DNA from: Erysipelotrichaceae bacterium
GTDB lineage: Bacteria > Bacillota_I > Bacilli_A > RFN20 > CAG-826
Assembly (NCBI GenBank): GCA_015058945.1
Contig: SVBF01000009.1
Location: 1-64,000 of the forward strand
DNA: 64,000 nucleotides
Direction: 5' to 3'
The notes below the pieces were generated by a model. It did not search any database and was not told the origin of the DNA. It was given only the letters and a program-made list of their open reading frames with translations. The position numbers and the translations under genes are program-made. Below, piece by piece: positions 43,304-51,735 of this stretch. Position 1 is the stretch's first letter. The number at the start of each line of letters is the position of its first letter.

Positions 43304-44692
43304 TTAGTTTCCTTTGGTGAAACCGGCGTTGCAGGCGTCGAGGGCGGCCTGGATCTCTTCCATGTTGAGGACGAGTTCGGCGGTGCCTTCGCCAGAGGTG
43401 ATGAAGGAATGCTCCTTGCCGGCGTTACCGGCGCAGAGGTTGGTGCTTAGGGCGTTGGCGGGGTTCCAGAAGGCCGGGTTGACTTTCTCGACGAAGCCGC
43501 CGACGACGCGCTGCTCGGCCATGGCCTTGAGGCAGGCGTTGGTGTTGAGGTCGCAGATCTTGAGCGATTCTTTGTTGCTCGGGGTCTCGCCGAGGTTATC
43601 GAACCTCATGACCTGGGAGGAGTAGTTGGTGAAGAACTCGGCGAAGCGAGCGGCTTCTTTGACGTGCTGGGAAGAACGGTTGAGGACGCCGATTTTGGAG
43701 CCCTTGACGGTGTGCATGCGGAATTCCTGTCCGGCGGACACGGTGAATTTCGGCAAGAGGGTGGCGGAGCAAGCCGATTCGCCCCAGGCTTTCTGGAGGG
43801 CTTTGTAGTTCCAGGTGCCGTTGATGGTGGCGATGACGCGTCCGCTGACGCCCTTGGCGGCGCGGGAGACGAGGGTCGCTTCCTTTTCGCTGAGCCACTG
43901 GTCTTTGTATTGGCCATGGGCGAGGCGGACTAACGACGCGGCGACGTCGACGCCTTTAAGCCCGGCTTCGTTCTGGGTGTGCCAGTTGGCGGTGATGGTG
44001 TCGCCGTCGGCCTCACCGGTCGCGGTGAACCCGGCGCCATGGAAATAGCCATCGAGGTACCAGCCGGAGGCGTGGGGGAAGCCGAAGGTGTATTTCTTGC
44101 CATCTTTCTCGCCTGCGGCCTTGATGGCGGCGAGGAGGGTTTCGAAGGAGGCACAATCGCTCTCCTTGAGGAGGTCGGAGTTGTAATAGAGGACGTAGCC
44201 GTTGGAAGAGGAGACGGGGAAACCATAGAGGTCGCCTTTGCTCTTGGAGGCTTCGACGCTATCGGCGTCGTTGCGGGATTCGATCGCGGCGCTTAAGCCC
44301 GGGATCTCGGCGTCGAGCACTTTGATCTTCTGTAGATAATTGGACGCGATGAGCTGGGGCATCTGGTCGTCCGCGCAAATCGCGAAGTCGGCGGCTTGCT
44401 TGGGGTCGTTGGCCCAGTCGCCGTTGACGCTCGATTCGGAGACGGCTTTGAGCTTGATCTCGTAGTTGGAGTCGGGGTTGGCTTTCTTGAAGTCCTCGAG
44501 GACGGCGTTGGCGAATCCCATCGACTCGGTGGTGCTGCCCGCCCAGACGGAAAGTGTGACGGTTTCGTTCGCGGTGCCGGCGAAGGGGTTTTCCCATTGA
44601 AGGTCCCGACGGATGATGGAGGATGTGGAACTGCCACCGCAAGCGGTCAAGGCGACCAAGGCGAAGGCAGAGAGCATGATTTTCTTTTGCAT
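43304..44692 (-). CDS. ganS: Sugar-binding lipoprotein of an ABC importer
   Basis: Family 1 extracellular solute-binding protein of 462 residues. The lipobox is ALTACG (Cys18), followed by a short Ser-rich linker. The type I fold start is visible as VTLSVWAGST, and FAICADDQMPQLIASNYLQKI and GDLYGFPVSSSNGYVLYYNSDLL are typical MalE-cluster blocks. It is the first gene of the galactan operon, with ribosome site AGGAGAAG. Its promoter carries a cre box, so it should be repressed by CcpA when preferred sugars are present. Galacto-oligosaccharide binding is inferred from the two GH53 enzymes downstream. Confidence 0.88.
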   Translation of the reverse strand: MQKKIMLSAFALVALTACGGSSTSSIIRRDLQWENPFAGTANETVTLSVWAGSTTESMGFANAVLEDFKKANPDSNYEIKLKAVSESSVNGDWANDPKQAADFAICADDQMPQLIASNYLQKIKVLDAEIPGLSAAIESRNDADSVEASKSKGDLYGFPVSSSNGYVLYYNSDLLKESDCASFETLLAAIKAAGEKDGKKYTFGFPHASGWYLDGYFHGAGFTATGEADGDTITANWHTQNEAGLKGVDVAASLVRLAHGQYKDQWLSEKEATLVSRAAKGVSGRVIATINGTWNYKALQKAWGESACSATLLPKFTVSAGQEFRMHTVKGSKIGVLNRSSQHVKEAARFAEFFTNYSSQVMRFDNLGETPSNKESLKICDLNTNACLKAMAEQRVVGGFVEKVNPAFWNPANALSTNLCAGNAGKEHSFITSGEGTAELVLNMEEIQAALDACNAGFTKGN

Positions 44693-44715
44693 GGTTCTTC
44701 TCCTAGAGATTTTGT

Positions 44716-44727
44716 GCAGTTAACTGC
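44716..44727 (-). promoter_or_regulatory. Perfect palindrome in the ganS leader
   Basis: GCAGTTAACTGC, 12 bases, lies just downstream of the -10 box in the predicted leader. It could be an operator for a second regulator, perhaps the operon's AraC protein or a LacI-type repressor. Confidence 0.45.
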
Positions 44728-44737
44728 GATTTGCACC

Positions 44738-44743
44738 ATTATA
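44738..44743 (-). promoter_or_regulatory. -10 box of the ganS operon promoter
   Basis: Minus-strand TATAAT. The sequence 17 bases upstream (TGAAAA) is a poor -35 box, as expected for an activator-dependent promoter. Confidence 0.6.
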
Positions 44744-44746
44744 GGA

Positions 44747-44760
44747 TGTAACCGCTTACA
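44747..44760 (-). promoter_or_regulatory. cre box (CcpA site) in the ganS promoter
   Basis: TGTAACCGCTTACA matches the catabolite-response consensus TGWNANCGNTNWCA at every fixed position and is a perfect palindrome. It lies between the -35 and -10 boxes, so a bound repressor would block polymerase. Confidence 0.75.
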
Positions 44761-44868
44761 TTTTCATTCGGAAATCTATGCAAAAATGACGGATATGAAA
44801 TTTTTATAAACCAAAGGTTTATAGTATTTGATACTAAATAAAAATACATATAAAAACCTATGATAATT

Positions 44869-44902
44869 AAGAAAACCGCCCGGAAATCCAGGCGGTTCTT
44901 TT
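44869..44902 (-). terminator. Terminator of the glycan-binding lipoprotein gene
   Basis: Minus-strand ACCGCCTGG-ATTT-CCGGGCGGT followed by TTTCTT. The plus strand also has a T tract (CTTTTT), so it may act in both directions. Confidence 0.75.
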
Positions 44903-44928
44903 TGGCGTTAGTGGCTGGGAATTATTGC

Positions 44929-45807
44929 TTATGCAGCGTGAGCGCCGACATAGAAGTATCCGCTGCCATAGTCGGTCCACTCGGCGATGCCACCCTCGGG
45001 AACGAAGTAGATGTCATAGGTGCCGGCGGCGGGGACTTGATAATCGTTGTTCATGCCATCGGGGTACCAGTTGCCGTCGGAGTCGGTGACCTTCAAACCA
45101 CCCGCGGTAAGTTCGACCCCGAGGATCGAATATTGGTCCTTTCCCTCTTTCTGCTCTTCCATCTTGGTGAGCTTATGGTTGATGTCTTTGGCCGCCCATT
45201 CGTTGAAGGCGCCGGAGAGGTAATACTCGACCTCGGTGACTTCGCCTTCGTATTCGCCAGTTTTCATATAGGCGACTTTGGTGTCATCGCTGACCCAAGC
45301 TCCTTCGGCCATCGGCTCTAAACCGCCCGCGGGGGCAAAGACGATGGTGTATTTGCCGTTTTCGGAGATGACGACGTTATTCGCGGGATACCATTCCGCG
45401 GTTTCCCCCGTGCCGCCCATGACCTTGAACTGTGCCCCGGCTTTGAGGTTGACGCCTTCGATCGCGAAGGTGCCCGGGGCCATCGTCATTTCTTTGAGGC
45501 CATAGTTTTCGTTTTTCTGGTCCCAGCCGTTGAAGGAGCCGGAGAGGAACCAGACGAATTCGACTTCTTCCGAAGAGGTGAGTTCCTCTTCAGTGGTCAC
45601 TTCCTCTTCGGTGGTGACTTCCTCTTCCGTGGTCACTTCTTCCGAAGAGGTGACGACGGGGGCCACGGAGGAGACGGCGGCGGAGGATTCTTCCGCCTTG
45701 GAGGAGGCGGCGGGGGTGGAGGAGGATGCGGGAGCTTCGCCGCAAGCCATCAAGGTGGCAAGGGCGAGGAGCGACATTCCCCAGCGTAACGTGTGGGATT
45801 TGTTCAT
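44929..45807 (-). CDS. Surface glycan-binding-type lipoprotein with two similar domains
   Basis: A 292-residue lipoprotein. The lipobox is TLMACG (Cys22), followed by an Ala/Ser-rich stretch and a linker with TTEEEV repeated (about 58-78). Two similar beta domains follow. Domain 1 (about 83-185) begins FVWFLSGSFNGW and domain 2 (about 190-292) begins EYYLSGAFNEW; both contain GVxL(K/T)AG, WYP and a closing GxYxIxF strand, a pattern seen in starch/glycan-binding domains of Sus-type proteins and some CBMs. No catalytic motif is seen. It probably captures glycan for the adjoining importer. It has its own terminator and ribosome site (AAAGGAAAA). Confidence 0.75.
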   Translation of the reverse strand: MNKSHTLRWGMSLLALATLMACGEAPASSSTPAASSKAEESSAAVSSVAPVVTSSEEVTTEEEVTTEEEVTTEEELTSSEEVEFVWFLSGSFNGWDQKNENYGLKEMTMAPGTFAIEGVNLKAGAQFKVMGGTGETAEWYPANNVVISENGKYTIVFAPAGGLEPMAEGAWVSDDTKVAYMKTGEYEGEVTEVEYYLSGAFNEWAAKDINHKLTKMEEQKEGKDQYSILGVELTAGGLKVTDSDGNWYPDGMNNDYQVPAAGTYDIYFVPEGGIAEWTDYGSGYFYVGAHAA

Positions 45808-46254
45808 TGTTTTTTCCTTTCGGGTTTTGGGTATATATAGACCAACTCATCGCGCCTTACAAGCGAATTGAATAAAAATGTCTCGTGTGAGCGTACCCAT
45901 GAAGCGCGCCTAACTATTTTAAATATATAAGAAAATATGCATTAGTTTTAAAAAGTGCTTAAGTAAGCCAATTAATTAAGATAATCGGTGGATGTAAATC
46001 AATGCTTGTATTGGCGATTTCCATACGCTTAATCAACGGAAAATGGGTAAGAAATTGATTGGCGCTTATTGGCGTTTCTTCGCTTCTTACCACGTCTTAT
46101 CCCAAAGTCTGCGCTTATGGGTGGCCAGATTATTTGACGGGCAAAAATCTTGACGGAGCAGGAGAGCGACTTCACATAACATTTCTTCGATATGCACATA
46201 AAATAATGATTAATGTACATAAATAGTGCATAATATGTACATAGGAGGATTATT
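45808..46254. other. 447-base AT-rich intergenic region
   Basis: No gene is supported. At the left end, minus-strand TATATA (45833-45838) is the likely -10 box of the lipoprotein gene. The centre is AT-rich and contains several copies of ATTGGCG. The right end (46192-46242) carries the operators and start region of the toxin-antitoxin module. Its composition continues into that module and differs from the flanks. Confidence 0.6.
46192..46242 (+). promoter_or_regulatory. Triple ATGYACAT operator of the Phd-PIN module
   Basis: ATGCACAT at 46192-46199, ATGTACAT at 46213-46220 and ATGTACAT at 46235-46242, with starts 21 and 22 bases apart (two helical turns). A possible -10 box CATAAT (46229-46234) lies between the second and third sites. 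Confidence 0.65.
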
Positions 46255-46464
46255 ATGTGCACAATTACGACGACTGAATTTAAAAATAATTATGGAAAAT
46301 ACATACTTTTGGCTGAAAAAGAAAAGATTGAGGTTACTAAGAGAGGCGTCGTGATTTTTACGATGGTTCCAAAGAAATACGAACTTGGGGAAAAACTTAA
46401 AGGGTATTTTGGGATCTTGCCAGCGGAAGCCTCTATTGGTGTTGATCCGGACGAAAGAGGATAA
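46255..46464 (+). CDS. Phd/YefM-family antitoxin
   Basis: A 69-residue antitoxin. The N-terminal ITTTEFKNNYGKYILLAEKEKIEVTKRG is the Phd fold that binds operator DNA, and the short C-terminal tail (GILPAEASIGVDPDERG) should block the toxin. The ribosome site AGGAGG lies 7 bases before the ATG. It is AT-rich like its partner, which begins 4 bases after its stop. Three palindromes upstream fit cooperative self-repression. Confidence 0.88.
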   Translation: MCTITTTEFKNNYGKYILLAEKEKIEVTKRGVVIFTMVPKKYELGEKLKGYFGILPAEASIGVDPDERG

Positions 46465-46468
46465 CACT

Positions 46469-46885
46469 ATGAAATGTTTTTTGGATAGCAACGTTATCGT
46501 AAATGCCCTAACGAATAGACAGGGAACGGTGGAAGCGGACAGGAAAATACTTTATTCTGCGGCTGTCGGCGAAATAAATGCGGCCATATCGTCAAAGCAA
46601 ATGACGGATATTTACTATGTTTTAAGAAAATTCATACAAGATGATTTTGCTCGTAGGGATCTCATCTCCCTTCTTATAAATTCTCTTGAAGTGCTTCCTT
46701 TGGATGTTGGCATTTTAAAACAGGCCATCAGTTCAAAGGTTTTGGATTACGAGGATGCTGTTATCGATGAATGCGCCTTGGCCTCGGGCGCGGACGTAAT
46801 CGTCACCAACGACAAACATGGTTTTGATATGGGAAAGGTCAAGCCGGTTTCGCCTGTAGAACTTGTCGAACAACTTGGCATTTAG
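46469..46885 (+). CDS. PIN-domain toxin
   Basis: A 138-residue predicted ribonuclease. Asp6 in FLDSNVIVNAL is the first catalytic acid, KQMTDIYYVL holds the second acidic position near residue 50, and DYEDAVIDECALASGADVIVTND supplies the rest; VIVTNDKHGF is the usual PIN C-terminal motif. The frame opens earlier (46385) inside the antitoxin gene, but ATG 46469 gives the family N terminus. The stop is 2 codons beyond the last strand. This is a second PIN module, unrelated in antitoxin type to the one at 32.3 kb. Confidence 0.88.
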   Translation: MKCFLDSNVIVNALTNRQGTVEADRKILYSAAVGEINAAISSKQMTDIYYVLRKFIQDDFARRDLISLLINSLEVLPLDVGILKQAISSKVLDYEDAVIDECALASGADVIVTNDKHGFDMGKVKPVSPVELVEQLGI

Positions 46886-47055
46886 CCCTCGTGCCGTTTG
46901 CTTGCAATGGCAAAGGCCATCGATAGACGAGTTTGAAACGGCAGTGAAAAGGGCATTACTTTACGAAATTTTTCCTTGTCCACGCGCGTTTACCTATGGT
47001 ATATTCCTGCTTGCGGAAATCCCGATAGCGGTTCCGTATCGAACATTGACTTATT

Positions 47056-47088
47056 GGGCAGTCCGATCGGCTGCCCTTTGTCTTTCTT
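47056..47088 (+). promoter_or_regulatory. Hairpin with T-rich tail in the rimP leader (possible attenuator)
   Basis: GGGCAG (47056-47061) pairs with CTGCCC (47071-47076), with CCGATCGG in the loop, followed by TTTGTCTTTCTT. It ends just before the rimP ribosome site AGGAGG, so termination here would control the whole nusA operon. Confidence 0.5.
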
Positions 47089-47098
47089 AGGAGGATTC

Positions 47099-47560
47099 AT
47101 GAAGGAAGAAGAGAAAAAGATATTCGATGATCTGCTCCCCCTTGTGGCGGAGCTAGGCTATGAGCTCAAAGAGGTGCGCCTCTCAGGAACGAAGAGCAAA
47201 ACCCTCAGCGTCGTCGTCGACCGCGTCGACCCGATCTCGCTAGAGGATATCGTGCTCGTCTCCGAGAAAGTGTCCGCCTATTTGGACGAAGCCGACCCCA
47301 TCAAGGACGCCTACACCCTGGACGTCAGCTCCCTCGGCGCCGAAAAGCCCATCGAGCTGCCGCGCCTAAGCGAATACGTCGGGCGTTACGTCAACCTCCA
47401 TCTCTCCCATCCCTTCAAAGGAGAGAACGTCCTCGAGGGCACCTTGCTCTCTTGCGACGAGGAAAACCTCACCCTCCGCATCAAAGACAAGTCGCTGCGC
47501 AAGGACATCGACCTCCCCCGCAAGGACGTCGATCGCGCCCGCTTAGCGATCGATCTATAA
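47099..47560 (+). CDS. rimP: Ribosome maturation factor RimP
   Basis: A 153-residue protein needed for assembly of the 30S subunit. The N-terminal domain shows LVAELGYELKEVRLSG and the conserved TLSVVVDRVDPISLEDI; the family Tyr-Thr-Leu-(D/E)VSSxG segment is YTLDVSSLGAEKPI. The C-terminal SH3-like domain includes GRYVNLHL. ATG 47099 is chosen for its AGGAGG 8 bases upstream. It opens the classic Firmicutes cluster rimP-nusA-ylxR-ylxQ-infB-rbfA. Confidence 0.93.
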   Translation: MKEEEKKIFDDLLPLVAELGYELKEVRLSGTKSKTLSVVVDRVDPISLEDIVLVSEKVSAYLDEADPIKDAYTLDVSSLGAEKPIELPRLSEYVGRYVNLHLSHPFKGENVLEGTLLSCDEENLTLRIKDKSLRKDIDLPRKDVDRARLAIDL

Positions 47561-47594
47561 ACAACAACAAGGATTAAGAAAGGAAACACCATCC

Positions 47595-49334
47595 ATGGAC
47601 GCTACCAAATTCGTCGACGCGGTCGCTGAACTCGCCGACACCAAAGGACTTAGCCGCAGCGCGATCATCTTCGCCCTCGAGGAAGCCTTGAAGAAGGCCT
47701 ACATCAAATTCCTCGGCGGGGGCGACGACGCCATCGTGACCTGCACCATCGACGAGAACAAGGGCAAGATCGAACTCGCCCAGATCAAGAAAGTCGTCGA
47801 GGAAGTCGAGGACGACTACCTCGAGATCTCCGTCGAGGACGCCAACGAAGGCCTCAAGAAACCCAAGTACAAAGTCGGGGACGATTACGCCATCGTCGCC
47901 CCGGTGGAGGAATTAAGCAAAGTCACCGCCCTCGCGGTCAAGAGCAACCTCCGCCAGCGCCTCCAAGACGCCGAGCGCACCATGCTCTACGACGTCTACA
48001 AAGACCACATCGGCGAGATGATGACCGGCATCGTCGAGAAAGCCGACGAGCGCTCCGTCACCGTCAAGATCGACCGCACCTCCATCGAGGTCGGCCGCAA
48101 AGAACTCATCGGCGACGAGTATTTCCGCGTCGGCGACCCGATCAAGGTCTACATCCAGGAAGTCAAATCCGCCGCCCCGGTCGACGGCAAACCCGCCCGC
48201 GGCCCGCAGATCCAAGCCACCCGTAGCTCCGAGGGCTTCCTCAAGAGACTCTTCGAAGAAGAAATCCACGAAATCTATGACGGCACCGTCGTCATCAAGG
48301 CCATGGCCCGCGTCGCCGGCGTGCGCTCCAAAGTCGCCGTCGTCTCCATGAACGAGGACGTCGACGCCACCGGCGCCTGCGTCGGTCAGGGCGGCAGCCG
48401 CATCCAGAAGATCGTCGCCCAGCTCGGCAATGGCAAGAACAAAGAGAAGATCGACATCATCAACTACCATGAGAACCCCGGCCTCTTCCTCATCGAAGCC
48501 GTCCGTCCCGCCCAGGCCTTAGGCCTCAATGTCGAGGAGGACGAGAAGTACGCCGAGATCCTCATCGAGGACGGCACCACCCCGCTCGCCCTCGGCAAGT
48601 TCAAATCCAACCTCACTTTGGCCAAGAAGATCACCGGCTACAACATCGACTTTGTCGAGCGTTCCAAAGCCCAGGAGCTCGGCCTCCGCTTCACCTCCAT
48701 CGAGGAATGGAAGGCCCGCGCCGAAGAGGAGCGCAAGGAAGCCGAACGCCAGAGCTACCTCAAGAAGCAGCAGGAGGAGATGGCCCGCCGCGAAGCGGAG
48801 CGTATCGCCCGCGAAGAGGCCGCCGCTGCCCTCAAGGCCGCCGAAGAGGAGAAGAAGCCCGAGCAGGAAGAGATGCCCGAGATCATCGTCAAACCGGCCG
48901 TCGCCCCCAAAGCCGACGTCCGTCCCGAGGAATTCCCGGCCTCGGCCATGAACCCGGCCGCCGCCGCCCTCGAGGCCGATCGCCGCGCCAAGGAAGCCCG
49001 CGCCGCCGAAGCCGCCGCCAAGGCCGCCGAGGAAGCCCAGCCCACCTCCGTCGCGACCACCACGACCCTCGAGGACCTCGAGAAGGAACTCGAGAAGGCC
49101 AAGGAAAAGAAGACCACCTCCGCCGCCAAGACCAAGCGTCCGCGCAAGATCACGGAAGAGGAAGTCTCCCACGAGACCACCGTCAAGCCGGCCGTCCCGA
49201 CCATGCCGGTCTATACCGAAGAGGAACTCTCTCAGATCGAGTCCGAAGAGGCCGAGGCCTTCGAGGACGCCAACGAGGAGTTCGAGGAAGATTACAGCGA
49301 TTACGACGATTATTACGACGACGATCGCAACTAA
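47595..49334 (+). CDS. nusA: Transcription termination/antitermination factor NusA
   Basis: An RNA-polymerase-binding factor of 579 residues. The N-terminal domain (about 1-130) has SRSAIIFALEEALKKAY; the S1 domain follows (about 135-200, ending in the RKELIGDEYFRVGD block); and KH1/KH2 contain VGQGGSRIQKIVAQLGNGKNKEKIDII. The core ends near residue 375. Beyond it lies a 200-residue Ala/Glu/Lys-rich extension with coiled-coil character (EERKEAERQSYLKKQQEEM) and a strongly acidic end (EEDYSDYDDYYDDDR), much longer than in B. subtilis NusA. It follows rimP by 34 bases. Confidence 0.93.
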   Translation: MDATKFVDAVAELADTKGLSRSAIIFALEEALKKAYIKFLGGGDDAIVTCTIDENKGKIELAQIKKVVEEVEDDYLEISVEDANEGLKKPKYKVGDDYAIVAPVEELSKVTALAVKSNLRQRLQDAERTMLYDVYKDHIGEMMTGIVEKADERSVTVKIDRTSIEVGRKELIGDEYFRVGDPIKVYIQEVKSAAPVDGKPARGPQIQATRSSEGFLKRLFEEEIHEIYDGTVVIKAMARVAGVRSKVAVVSMNEDVDATGACVGQGGSRIQKIVAQLGNGKNKEKIDIINYHENPGLFLIEAVRPAQALGLNVEEDEKYAEILIEDGTTPLALGKFKSNLTLAKKITGYNIDFVERSKAQELGLRFTSIEEWKARAEEERKEAERQSYLKKQQEEMARREAERIAREEAAAALKAAEEEKKPEQEEMPEIIVKPAVAPKADVRPEEFPASAMNPAAAALEADRRAKEARAAEAAAKAAEEAQPTSVATTTTLEDLEKELEKAKEKKTTSAAKTKRPRKITEEEVSHETTVKPAVPTMPVYTEEELSQIESEEAEAFEDANEEFEEDYSDYDDYYDDDRN

Positions 49335-49340
49335 ACAGCC

Positions 49341-49589
49341 ATGAAACGAACCAATCCCCGCACCGACATCGCTTCGCGCAAACCCTTCCCTAAGGAAGAG
49401 TTATTGCGTTTGGTGTGCGTCGCGGGGACGGTCACCGTGGATAAAACGGGGAATATGCCCGGTAGGGGATATTACCTGCATAAGGACGTCGCCTCGCTTG
49501 AGGTGGCGCTCCGCAAACATGTCTTCGAGCGACTCTTCCATCGGACGTTGACCGACGGGGAGATCGCCTCGATCAAGGAGGCCTTATGA
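49341..49589 (+). CDS. ylxR: YlxR/RnpM family RNA-binding protein
   Basis: An 82-residue DUF448 protein. The usual family block CxxR...KxxLxR appears as FPKEELLRLVCVAGTVTVD, and PGRGYYLHKD matches the strictly conserved PGRGAYxC segment (Cys replaced by His/Lys here). B. subtilis RnpM binds RNase P RNA and modulates its activity. It lies 6 bases after nusA and overlaps ylxQ by 4. The first CxxR cysteines are missing (TDIASRKPF). Confidence 0.87.
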   Translation: MKRTNPRTDIASRKPFPKEELLRLVCVAGTVTVDKTGNMPGRGYYLHKDVASLEVALRKHVFERLFHRTLTDGEIASIKEAL

Positions 49590-49891
49590 ACGATAACGCC
49601 TCCGGGATGCTTGGCATCCTTAATCGCGCCGGACTCACCTCGTTCGGGCCTGGGATGGAGAAAAGCCTACGCAAAGGCCATCTCCTCCTGCTCGCTAAGG
49701 ACGCAAGCCCGCGCACGTTGAAGGAGTTAGAGACCAAAGCCGAAGCCTTAGGCTTGCCCATCGAATGGGTCAAGTCCAAAGAGGAACTCGGCACGCCCCT
49801 AGGAAGAGACGAACTGAGCGCCGTCCTCATCCTCTCCAAGAAAGGGGCCCTCTCGCTCCGTCAAAAGCTTCAGAAAGGAGAAAGCAAATGA
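49586..49891 (+). CDS. ylxQ: YlxQ, L7Ae-family RNA-binding protein
   Basis: A 101-residue L7Ae/L30e-fold protein that recognises kink-turn-like RNA in relatives. Visible family blocks are NRAGLTSFGPGMEKSLRKGHLLLLAKDASPRT and the closing ELSAVLILSKKGAL. It overlaps ylxR and infB by 4 bases each (ATGA), so translation is coupled along the cluster. Confidence 0.87.
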   Translation: MNDNASGMLGILNRAGLTSFGPGMEKSLRKGHLLLLAKDASPRTLKELETKAEALGLPIEWVKSKEELGTPLGRDELSAVLILSKKGALSLRQKLQKGESK

Positions 49892-51735
49892 AGAAGAACA
49901 ACTATCCTTCCAAGAAGAACAACCGCCCCCAGAGGGTGAGCAACTTCACCCCCCACCAGGGCAAGAAGGAAGACTACGCCAAAGTCAACGGCGGCGTCTT
50001 CGTCTATTCCAAACCCGTCACCGTGGCGGAACTCTCGAAGGCCATCAACGTCCCTTCGCCCGCCATCATCAAGTTCTTGTTCCTTCAAGGCAAGGCCGTC
50101 ACCATCAACCAGCTCTTGGACGATGAGACCATCGGCACCATCTGCCTCGAATACGACTACGACTTCAAGAAAGAGCAAGTGGTGGACGAGACCCACTTCG
50201 AGGAACTCGAGATCGTCGATGATCCCGCCTCCTTGGTCGAGCGTCCGCCGGTCGTGACCGTCATGGGCCACGTCGACCACGGCAAGACCACCCTCATCGA
50301 CACCATCCGCTCCTCCCGCATCGTCGACACCGAAGCCGGTGGCATCTCCCAGAACATCGGCGCCTATCAGAAGGTCGTTAACGGCAAGAAGATCACCTTC
50401 ATCGACACCCCGGGGCACGCCGCCTTCACCGCGATGCGCGCCCGTGGCGCCTCCGTCACCGACATCGTCGTCTTGGTCGTCGCGGCCGACGACGGCGTCA
50501 TGCCGCAGACCATCGAGGCCATCGACCACGCCAAAGCGGCGGGGGTTCCGGTCATCGTCGCCATCAACAAGATGGACAAGCCCGGCGCCAACCCGCGTCG
50601 CGTCATCGAGGAACTGATGGCCCACGACCTCGTCGCCGAGGAATACGGCGGCGACGTCATAACCGTCGAGATCTCCGCCAAAACCGGCAAGGGCATCGAC
50701 GAATTGCTCGAATCGATCTTGCTCAAGGCCGAGATGCTCGAGCTCAAGGCCAATCCCGCGCGTTATGCGATCGGCACCGTCCTCGAGGCCAACCTCGATA
50801 AGGGCGAGGGCCCCAAGGCGACCTTGCTCGTCCAAAACGGCACCCTCACCAACTCCGACTATGTCGTCGTGGGCGAGACCTATGGCAAAATCCGCCGCAT
50901 GACCGACGAGCATCGCGCCGTCCTCAAATCCGCCGGACCGGCCACCCCGGTCTCCGTCATCGGCCTTAGCGCCGTTCCTAGCGCCGGCGACCGTTTCATG
51001 GCCTTCCCGGAAGAGAAGCAGGCCAAAGAGATCGCCGAGAAGCGCCAGCTCGCGAAAACCATGCAGCAGCGTAGTGGCACCGCGGCCCTCTCCCTCGCCG
51101 ACTTGAACAACCTCGTCAACGCCGGCAAGGTCAAAGACCTTAACATCGTCGTCAAAGCCGATAGCGACGGCACCGCCCAAGCGCTTAAGGCGAACTTGGA
51201 GAAGATGTCCACCGACCAGATCAAGGTCCATGTCCTCAGCGCCTCCGCCGGCGCGATCAGCGACAACGACGTCCTCCTCGCCTCGGCTTCCGGCGCCTTC
51301 ATCTATGGCTTCAATGTCCGCCCGGACGCCCGCGTCCGTCAAAAGGCGGAGGAAAACCACGTCGAGATCCGTCTCCATAAGATCATCTATGAGCTCTTGG
51401 ACGAGATGGAGGCCGCGATGAAGGGCATGGCGGTCGTGGAGAAAGTCGAATCGATCACCGGCCAGGCCGAGATCCGTCACATCTATAAGATCTCCAAGGT
51501 CGGCACGATCGGCGGCTCCTACGTCACCTCTGGCGTCATCAAGGCGGGCAGCAAGGTCCGCTTGATGCGTAACGGCGTCGTCATCTATGAAGGCGTCCTC
51601 GGCTCCCTCAAGCGTTACAAAGACGACGCGAAGGAAGTCAAGGAAGGCTACGAATGCGGTTTGACCATCGACGGCTATAACGACATCAAGGAAGGCGATG
51701 TCGTCGAAGGCTTTGAGATGGTGGAGAAGAAATAA
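49888..51735 (+). CDS. infB: Translation initiation factor IF-2
   Basis: A GTPase of 615 residues that places initiator tRNA on the 30S subunit. A short N-terminal region holds one IF2_N domain ([21 protein letters not shown]). The G domain contains G1 GHVDHGKTT near residue 127, G3 DTPGH and G4 NKMD; the C-terminal domains include the fMet-tRNA-binding part. It is compact compared with the long N terminus of many Gram-positive IF-2 proteins. The start at 49888 is fixed by AAAGGAG 8 bases upstream and the ylxQ overlap; the longer frame to 49765 is a shadow of ylxQ. Confidence 0.95.
   Translation: MKKNNYPSKKNNRPQRVSNFTPHQGKKEDYAKVNGGVFVYSKPVTVAELSKAINVPSPAIIKFLFLQGKAVTINQLLDDETIGTICLEYDYDFKKEQVVDETHFEELEIVDDPASLVERPPVVTVMGHVDHGKTTLIDTIRSSRIVDTEAGGISQNIGAYQKVVNGKKITFIDTPGHAAFTAMRARGASVTDIVVLVVAADDGVMPQTIEAIDHAKAAGVPVIVAINKMDKPGANPRRVIEELMAHDLVAEEYGGDVITVEISAKTGKGIDELLESILLKAEMLELKANPARYAIGTVLEANLDKGEGPKATLLVQNGTLTNSDYVVVGETYGKIRRMTDEHRAVLKSAGPATPVSVIGLSAVPSAGDRFMAFPEEKQAKEIAEKRQLAKTMQQRSGTAALSLADLNNLVNAGKVKDLNIVVKADSDGTAQALKANLEKMSTDQIKVHVLSASAGAISDNDVLLASASGAFIYGFNVRPDARVRQKAEENHVEIRLHKIIYELLDEMEAAMKGMAVVEKVESITGQAEIRHIYKISKVGTIGGSYVTSGVIKAGSKVRLMRNGVVIYEGVLGSLKRYKDDAKEVKEGYECGLTIDGYNDIKEGDVVEGFEMVEKK

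Noticed and set aside
49870..51480. A 536-codon open frame opposite infB
   Set aside because: Same antisense artefact; infB is certain and the frame has no family signature.
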